A stretch of 44,197 nucleotides of DNA from Opitutia bacterium UBA957 (lineage in GTDB: Bacteria; Verrucomicrobiota; Verrucomicrobiia; Opitutales; UBA953), in assembly GCA_002293065.1 (NCBI GenBank), contig DBCN01000121.1, forward strand, positions 6,958 to 51,154. Reading direction: 5' to 3'. The translations under genes and the position numbers were made by a program. Below, piece by piece: positions 39,991-44,197 of the stretch. The notes under the pieces were generated by a model. That model saw only the letters and a program-made list of their open reading frames with translations. It searched no databases and had not been told where the DNA came from. How positions within the stretch are numbered: position 1 is the first letter of the stretch; each line of letters starts with the position of its first letter.

Positions 39991-40845
39991 TTATTTTCCG
40001 CGGCCGCTGCGCATGTTCTGTTCCATGGCTTCGCTGATTTTGGCGATGGTCTCGGTCGAAAGCGAGGGGTCGACCTTACTGACGGCGGCGCGCATGGCCG
40101 CGCGCATTTCCGCCGCCGCTTTCTCGAAGTCGGGTTGCATATCGGCCCGCTCGCTGCCGGTGAGGAATTGCGTCTTGGCGGTCAACTCCTGCAGCTTGGC
40201 GCGCGCGGCTTTCCAGGCGGCATCTTGGTAGGCGCGCGGCAGGGCGGCCTTGAATTTGGCGGTATCTTCGGCGCTGACCCCTTCGACCTGCGGCACTTGC
40301 ACGGGACCACGTGCGGCCGGCGATATCGGCAGGGTCTTCTTGTCGGCCTGCGGGTCGCGCACGGCGGGCTTGGCGTCGGTGGCACCAGGGAAAGCTTTGC
40401 CGGTGCCGGCCATGGCCTTCTTGTTGGCCTCCTGGACGCGGCTGCGCTGCTGTTTCTCGAAGGCCTCGCTGACCTTGATGATGGTCTCCTTGGAGAGGGA
40501 AGGGTCCGCTTTCGCGATGGCCGTGCGGGTGAGTTCCACGAGTTTGTCCACCGTGGCTTCGAGTTCACTGCGCATCGACTTCTTTTCGTCATCGCTGGCG
40601 AACTCGGCCTGCTTGCGGATATCCTGGACCTTCGCGCGGGCGGCTTGGATCTCCGGGTCGGCGGCGGTTTTGGCGGCGGCGCGACGGAACTTGAGGAGCT
40701 CTTCGCGGGAGACGCCTTCGACTTCGGGTAGCCCCGGCACGCTCGCGGTGGCGGCCGGCTTGGTGGTCGTCGTGGCGGGTGCGGGAGTGTCCGCGGCGGT
40801 CAGCGCGGCCGTAGCCATCAAAAGGGTGAAGAAAGGACGGGGCAT
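39991..40845 (-). CDS. Exported protein with two copies of the helical module
   Basis: A 284-residue protein with signal peptide MPRPFFTLLMATAALTAAD. Copy 1 (42-136) and copy 2 (187-280) are the same length within a residue and align without gaps: VEGVSREELLKFR with VEGVSAEDTAKFK, and ADPSLSKETIIKVSEAFE with VDPSLSTETIAKISEAME. A polar linker with low-complexity sequence joins them. One-copy relatives lie on both sides on the same strand. No known domain; helix-rich and charged, so probably a periplasmic binding or scaffold protein. It precedes the G-tract repeat. The upstream terminator at 40905-40932 separates it from the third family member. Confidence 0.82.
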   Translation of the reverse strand: MPRPFFTLLMATAALTAADTPAPATTTTKPAATASVPGLPEVEGVSREELLKFRRAAAKTAADPEIQAARAKVQDIRKQAEFASDDEKKSMRSELEATVDKLVELTRTAIAKADPSLSKETIIKVSEAFEKQQRSRVQEANKKAMAGTGKAFPGATDAKPAVRDPQADKKTLPISPAARGPVQVPQVEGVSAEDTAKFKAALPRAYQDAAWKAARAKLQELTAKTQFLTGSERADMQPDFEKAAAEMRAAMRAAVSKVDPSLSTETIAKISEAMEQNMRSGRGK

Positions 40846-40904
40846 GTTCTTGTTAATTATACACCGAAAGCGGGGGGAAGTTCATGGATCCTGAAGGAAG
40901 ACGC

Positions 40905-40932
40905 AAAAAAAGACCCCGGCGAACCGGGGTCT
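40905..40932 (-). terminator. Rho-independent terminator after the third helical-module gene
   Basis: A 9-bp stem, AGACCCCGG (40911-40919) with CCGGGGTCT (40924-40932), and a CGAA tetraloop. On the minus strand it is followed by seven U residues (40905-40911). It lies 24 bp after the stop at 40957. Confidence 0.9.
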
Positions 40933-40956
40933 GAGGGGAGCCGTGTAATCCGAAGA

Positions 40957-41466
40957 TTACTTGGCGGCCGGAGCGTCGGCAGGCTTTTCGCCCTTACCCT
41001 TGCCTTCGCCCTTGCCCTTGCCTTCGGCACCCTTGCCGCCCTTGCCGCCCTGGCGGTTCTTCATGGCTTCTTCGGCCTTCTTGAGGAGGTCAGCGAGTTC
41101 GGGGTTGGACTTCAGGATCGCGGCGTTGGTCGCTTCGCGGACGGCTTGGTAAGCCTTCTGGGCTTCGGCGCGGGCGGCTTCCTTGTCTTCAGCCTTGGCG
41201 GCCTTTTCGCGGGCGGCGGTGACGGCCTCTTGGGCCTTCTTCACTTCCGGGGTTTCCATGGCGGCCTTGCGGGCTTCGCCCAGCTTCTTCATGTCTTCAG
41301 GAGACACGCCGGGGATGTTGAAGCCACCACCCTGGGGGCGGCCTTCGCCTTTCTTGGCTTCGCCCTTCGGGGCGTCAGGCTTCTTGGCGTCGCCCGCAGG
41401 GGCGTCGGCAGCCACGAGGCCGGCCGCGGCGATGAGGGCGAGGAGGAGGGGGAATTTGAGTTTCAT
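40957..41466 (-). CDS. Exported helical-module protein with a Gly/Lys-rich tail
   Basis: A 169-residue protein with signal peptide MKLKFPLLLALIAAAGLVAAD and a Lys/Pro/Gly linker. One helical module covers about 51-138 (IPGVSPEDMKKLGEARKAA ... PEVKKAQEAV), similar to the modules in the two downstream genes but with the shorter C-terminal half. The end is a low-complexity GKGKGEGKGKGEK tract, strongly basic and probably binding a polyanion. It has its own terminator and a 5' leader with a hairpin, so it is expressed as a single gene. Function unknown. Confidence 0.8.
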   Translation of the reverse strand: MKLKFPLLLALIAAAGLVAADAPAGDAKKPDAPKGEAKKGEGRPQGGGFNIPGVSPEDMKKLGEARKAAMETPEVKKAQEAVTAAREKAAKAEDKEAARAEAQKAYQAVREATNAAILKSNPELADLLKKAEEAMKNRQGGKGGKGAEGKGKGEGKGKGEKPADAPAAK

Positions 41467-41487
41467 GGGTGTATGTGGGTTCTCTTA

Positions 41488-41516
41488 TGAAACCCCCCGA
41501 CCCGGGGGTTGTTTCA
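41488..41516 (-). promoter_or_regulatory. Leader hairpin upstream of the Gly/Lys-tailed gene
   Basis: TGAAACCCCC (41488-41497) pairs with GGGGG..TTTCA (41504-41516), a roughly 10-bp stem with a 3-nt bulge and CGACCC loop. It is followed (plus sense) by an AT-rich stretch, GTTATTTATTAGTTTTATGA, that may be the promoter on the minus strand. The hairpin would lie in the 5' leader, 21 nt before the ATG at 41466; the genes on either side are divergent, so it is not an ordinary terminator. Confidence 0.4.
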
Positions 41517-41582
41517 GTTATTTATTAGTTTTATGACACTCTCCTGCAATGACTTAAGGCCGCTGTCGGGCAGGCTGTCCGA

Positions 41583-42344
41583 ATGCTCTCCCCGCTTTGC
41601 CTGCACCTGCCGCATGCTTCATCCGTCGTCCCCGAGGGCTTGCGGGGCGATTTCTTGGTCGGGGCCGCCGAGCTGGCGAGCGAGCAGCTGCGTTTGGAGG
41701 ATCGGTACACCGACGAGCTCTTCGGCGCAGGCTGGCCGGCGGCCCAGACCTGGCGCGCCCCGGTCTCGCGGCTGGTCGTCGACGTCGAACGGTTCCGCGC
41801 CGACGACCGTGAGCCTTGCGCCGCGGTCGGCATGGGGGCGGTCTACGTGCGCGGGACCCGCGGGCAGGCCTTGCGCCGACCCGATGCGGAGCGCCGCGAG
41901 GTGTTATTGAAAACCTATTACGACCCGCATCATCGCGCCTGCGAGGCGGCGACGGCCCAAGCCTTGGCCATGTGGGGCCGGTGCGTGGTGCTCGATGCGC
42001 ACAGCTATCCGAGGGGTCCCTTGCCGACGCAAGGGGCCGAGGCGCCGCAGCCCGAGATCGGGCTGGGGACCGATGCTTTCCACACGCCGCCCGCCCTGCG
42101 CGAACTCGCCCGGGTTTACTTCGCCGGCCATGGGCTGGAGGTCGGCGTCGATGTGCCGTTCAGCGGGAGCTTCGTGCCGACGCGTTTCTGGCGAAGCGAC
42201 CCGCGCGTGCACTCGTTGATGGTCGAGGTGCGACGCGACCTCTACATGGATGAAGCGACGGGCGCTAAAAACGGTGGCTTTGCGCGCATCCAGGATCTGC
42301 TCAGCGGCTTCCGGGCCGTCTTGGCCAAGCATGCCTTGGAGTGA
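41583..42344 (+). CDS. N-formylglutamate amidohydrolase family protein
   Basis: A 253-residue protein of normal length for the FGase family, zinc-dependent amidases. Signatures: HLPHAS (8-13), RYTDEL (41-46), VDVERFRADD (66-75), YDPHH (113-117), LDAHSYP (137-143), PFSGSFVP and VEVRRDLYMDE. It probably releases formate from N-formylglutamate, the last step of one histidine-degradation route, or acts on another N-acyl amino acid. No other hut gene is visible. It is an isolated plus-strand gene between two blocks of minus-strand helical proteins; its stop abuts the stop of the next gene (42344/42345). Confidence 0.88.
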   Translation: MLSPLCLHLPHASSVVPEGLRGDFLVGAAELASEQLRLEDRYTDELFGAGWPAAQTWRAPVSRLVVDVERFRADDREPCAAVGMGAVYVRGTRGQALRRPDAERREVLLKTYYDPHHRACEAATAQALAMWGRCVVLDAHSYPRGPLPTQGAEAPQPEIGLGTDAFHTPPALRELARVYFAGHGLEVGVDVPFSGSFVPTRFWRSDPRVHSLMVEVRRDLYMDEATGAKNGGFARIQDLLSGFRAVLAKHALE

Positions 42345-42851
42345 TTACTTCGCCGCCGGCAGGCCCGCCGGGGTTTCCGCATACTTCTGGCGCAGCGTGC
42401 GCATGCCTTCTTCGTAGAGGGCTTCGGCCAAGGGGAGTTGGGCTTCCTGCGACTCCGGGGGTAAGGTGGGGAAATCCTTGTTGATTTGCTGGATTTTCTC
42501 GAGGACGGCCTTGTTGGCGGGCACTTCGACCCAGGAGCGCAGGGCGGCGGCGAAGCGTTCGCGGTCCAGTTCGTTCATCTCCTGGACCTCGCGGACGACG
42601 CGGGCCCAAGCGAACTTCTGACGTTCCGCAGGTGGGAAGGAATCGGGGAAGACGTTCCGGGCGGGATCAAGTTTGAGCCCGGCGGCGGAGCGCGGTGCGG
42701 CCGCGAGGATGGGTCGTGGCTTGGTCCCGGGCGCGGATGGTTTCGCGATGGTCGGAACAGGCTTCGCGATCGGCGTGGGCGTCCAGAACCACGCAATCAC
42801 TGCCACCGTGAAGACGGCGGCGATGCCGACGATGAGTCCAGACCGATTCAT
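42345..42851 (-). CDS. Membrane-anchored helical protein, family 2 (shorter paralogue)
   Basis: A 168-residue protein with an N-terminal membrane segment (SGLIVGIAAVFTVAVIAWFW), a Pro/Lys linker and a helical domain. It shares with the next upstream gene the motif GLKLDPARNV (58-67) and a later DRERF...PANKAVLEKI segment, so the two are paralogues. No known family. The gene starts 30 bp after the upstream paralogue's stop, implying co-transcription. The C-terminus abuts the convergent FGase gene with no gap. Confidence 0.75.
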   Translation of the reverse strand: MNRSGLIVGIAAVFTVAVIAWFWTPTPIAKPVPTIAKPSAPGTKPRPILAAAPRSAAGLKLDPARNVFPDSFPPAERQKFAWARVVREVQEMNELDRERFAAALRSWVEVPANKAVLEKIQQINKDFPTLPPESQEAQLPLAEALYEEGMRTLRQKYAETPAGLPAAK

Positions 42852-42881
42852 GTTGGCTAGCGCTCAACGCGCCGGCGGCCG

Positions 42882-43535
42882 TTACATGATGATGACGGGA
42901 GCCGGAGCCGGGGCGGCGGGCTCTTCACCCGTGGGCTTGGCGCCGGTGGGGACGATGGTCGCGCCGTCGATGGTCACGGTCGGCTGGACGGGGGCGGCGG
43001 GCGGGGCATCCATCTTGGCGAGTTCCTGCTTGGCGATGCCGAGGCCCTTGCTGCGGAGGGCGTTCAGCTGATCCATGAGGGCCGGCTTTTCGCCGTCACT
43101 TGCGGTGCGCCACTTCTCCGAGATTTCCCGGGAGCTCTGGAAGATTTGCTGGAATTCGGGGTTGCCGAAGGAGGCGCGGAAGAGGCGCCCCATCTTTTCG
43201 CGGTCGCCGCCGACGAGGTCTTCAAACTGCTTGCGGCCATCTTCGCGGAAGCTGCGGAAACGCTGTTCGAGCTGTTCGCGGGCGCCGCTATCGACGGCTT
43301 GATCGGCGGCCACGAGCTCCGGTTGGACGTTGGTCGACTTGTCGAGCTGCAGGCCTTTGACGCTACGGCCCGCCGCGGTGGGTCGGGTCGTGGTGGTGGT
43401 GACTTCGTCGGAGGACTTGGTCGTGTTGGCCGGGAGTCCGGTCATGCTGCTTGCGCTGTTGGAGTAGCGGGCGATGACCACGCCACCGGCGACGCCGACG
43501 AAAAGGGTCAGGAAGAGGAAGACTTTCTTATTCAT
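42882..43535 (-). CDS. Membrane-anchored helical protein, family 2 (longer paralogue)
   Basis: A 217-residue protein with an N-terminal membrane segment (VFLFLTLFVGVAGGVVIA) and a Thr-rich linker. GLQLDKSTNV (61-70) matches its downstream paralogue. A helical part (about 82-176) includes REKMGRLFRASFGNPEFQQ and TASDGEKPALMDQL, whose pattern loosely resembles the module in the 39409-41466 proteins (xxEKxx and AK-x-D), which may indicate distant kinship. The C-terminus is Pro/Ala-rich. Likely anchored in the inner membrane facing the periplasm. Function unknown. Confidence 0.75.
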   Translation of the reverse strand: MNKKVFLFLTLFVGVAGGVVIARYSNSASSMTGLPANTTKSSDEVTTTTTRPTAAGRSVKGLQLDKSTNVQPELVAADQAVDSGAREQLEQRFRSFREDGRKQFEDLVGGDREKMGRLFRASFGNPEFQQIFQSSREISEKWRTASDGEKPALMDQLNALRSKGLGIAKQELAKMDAPPAAPVQPTVTIDGATIVPTGAKPTGEEPAAPAPAPVIIM

Positions 43536-43657
43536 GGAAGGAAGGTTAACTTATTAAACTCCGCAGGGAAGGGGGAAGTTCCATGCCTTTTATGGCGGAG
43601 TCCGCTCGCAGGGGGCTTCGCCCTCGACTTTTGAGCGGTTTTGAGAGGCAATCCGGC

Positions 43658-44197
43658 ATGTCTCGTTCCACCGCTCCCACCGCGCTCCGCGTCATCGACT
43701 CCCATACGGGGGGCGAGCCGACCCGGGTGGTGGTTTCGGGCGGCCCGGACCTCGGTACCGGGCCCTTGGCGGAGCGTCTGCAGGTGTTTCGTCGCGACCA
43801 TGACCGGTTCCGTTCGGCGGTGGTGAATGAGCCACGGGGTTCCGATGTCGTCGTGGGTGCCTTGCTCGTCCCGCCGCACGACCCGTCCTGCCGCTTCGGG
43901 GTCATTTTCTTCAATAATGTCGGGACGCTCTGGATGTGCGGTCACGGGACCATCGGGTTGGTGGTGACGCTCGCGCATCAGGGTCTCATCCAGCCGGGGG
44001 AGGTCCGCATCGACACGGCGGTCGGTCCGGTCACCGCGACGCTGCACGCCGATGGTTCGGTGACCATCGCGAACGTCCCTTCTTACCGTCACGCCAAGGC
44101 CGTCGCCGTCGACGTGCCGGGCCTCGGAGTCGTCCGTGGCGATATCGCTTGGGGCGGTAATTGGTTCTTCCTCATCGAGCAGCATGGGCTCGAGGTC
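43658..44197 (+). CDS. Proline racemase family, probable 4-hydroxyproline 2-epimerase, cut by the right edge
   Basis: The frame is open for 180 codons to the window edge, about half of the usual length of some 330 residues. DSHTGGEPTR (14-23), NEPRGSDVVVGALL and NNVGTLWMCGHGTIG (86-100, catalytic Cys94) are diagnostic of the proline racemase family; MCGHGTIG with DSHTGGE is typical of 4-hydroxyproline epimerases, which convert trans-4-hydroxy-L-proline to the cis-D form for catabolism. An AGAGG ribosome site lies 9 nt before the ATG. The second catalytic Cys would be beyond the window. Assignment between epimerase and dehydratase needs that part. Confidence 0.9.
   Translation, partial: MSRSTAPTALRVIDSHTGGEPTRVVVSGGPDLGTGPLAERLQVFRRDHDRFRSAVVNEPRGSDVVVGALLVPPHDPSCRFGVIFFNNVGTLWMCGHGTIGLVVTLAHQGLIQPGEVRIDTAVGPVTATLHADGSVTIANVPSYRHAKAVAVDVPGLGVVRGDIAWGGNWFFLIEQHGLEV

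Overview
The window is high-GC chromosomal DNA that almost certainly comes from a member of the PVC superphylum, most likely Verrucomicrobiota (Opitutae-like). The evidence is the set of lineage-typical exported families: a Tat-exported DUF1501 protein, a DUF1549/DUF1553 cytochrome-like protein, a planctomycete-type cytochrome fused to WD40 repeats, a 'Pirellula/Verrucomicrobium type' heme-binding protein, formylglycine sulfatases, and many small exported Ala/Lys-rich proteins. Most start codons lack a Shine-Dalgarno sequence and sit behind C-rich DNA. Coding density is very high: the longest gap is about 210 bp (3621-3830). I saw no tRNA, rRNA, CRISPR array, insertion sequence or prophage.

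Layout. (1) 1-3620, minus strand: a coiled-coil membrane protein followed by a proline-rich lipoprotein cut by the left edge. (2) 3831-17117, plus strand: a tight seven-gene run of DUF1501 protein, PPC-domain protein, DUF1549/DUF1553 protein, cytochrome-WD40-coiled-coil giant, sulfatase, secreted zincin and Tat-exported pyruvyl-transferase-like protein. It looks like a periplasmic or surface system for a complex, possibly sulfated, polymer. (3) 17124-23397, minus strand: a heme-binding dehydrogenase-like protein with a small membrane partner, a second sulfatase with C-terminal EF-hands, a small membrane protein and a class C beta-lactamase-like lipoprotein. (4) 23500-25539: queuine/preQ1 tRNA transglycosylase fused to an MnmC-type methyltransferase. 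(5) 25546-29521: purple acid phosphatase, dienelactone hydrolase, pirin, a double CDGSH protein and a DoxX-like protein with a Cys-rich tail. (6) 29642-33513, plus strand: an idnD-idnO-idnT-like hexonate operon followed by an SGNH esterase. (7) 33520-38499, minus strand: a secreted FAD oxidoreductase and a NosR-like flavinylated electron conduit fused to its own ApbE flavin transferase. (8) 38613-43535: a LamG-like protein and five small exported or anchored helical proteins that fall into two paralogous families, with an N-formylglutamate amidohydrolase between them. (9) 43658 to the right edge: a truncated 4-hydroxyproline epimerase.

The strongest candidates for new biology are four. The Tgt-MnmC fusion joins two wobble-position enzymes, and both pathways involve an aminomethyl group on base 34. 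The single-chain FMN-NosR-ApbE protein is coupled to a secreted FAD oxidoreductase. The paralogous helical-module proteins lie in a cluster with a G-tract repeat. The pyruvyl-transferase-like protein carries a Tat signal although its family normally works in the cytoplasm. No database search was possible, so all family assignments rest on motifs and recalled family architecture.
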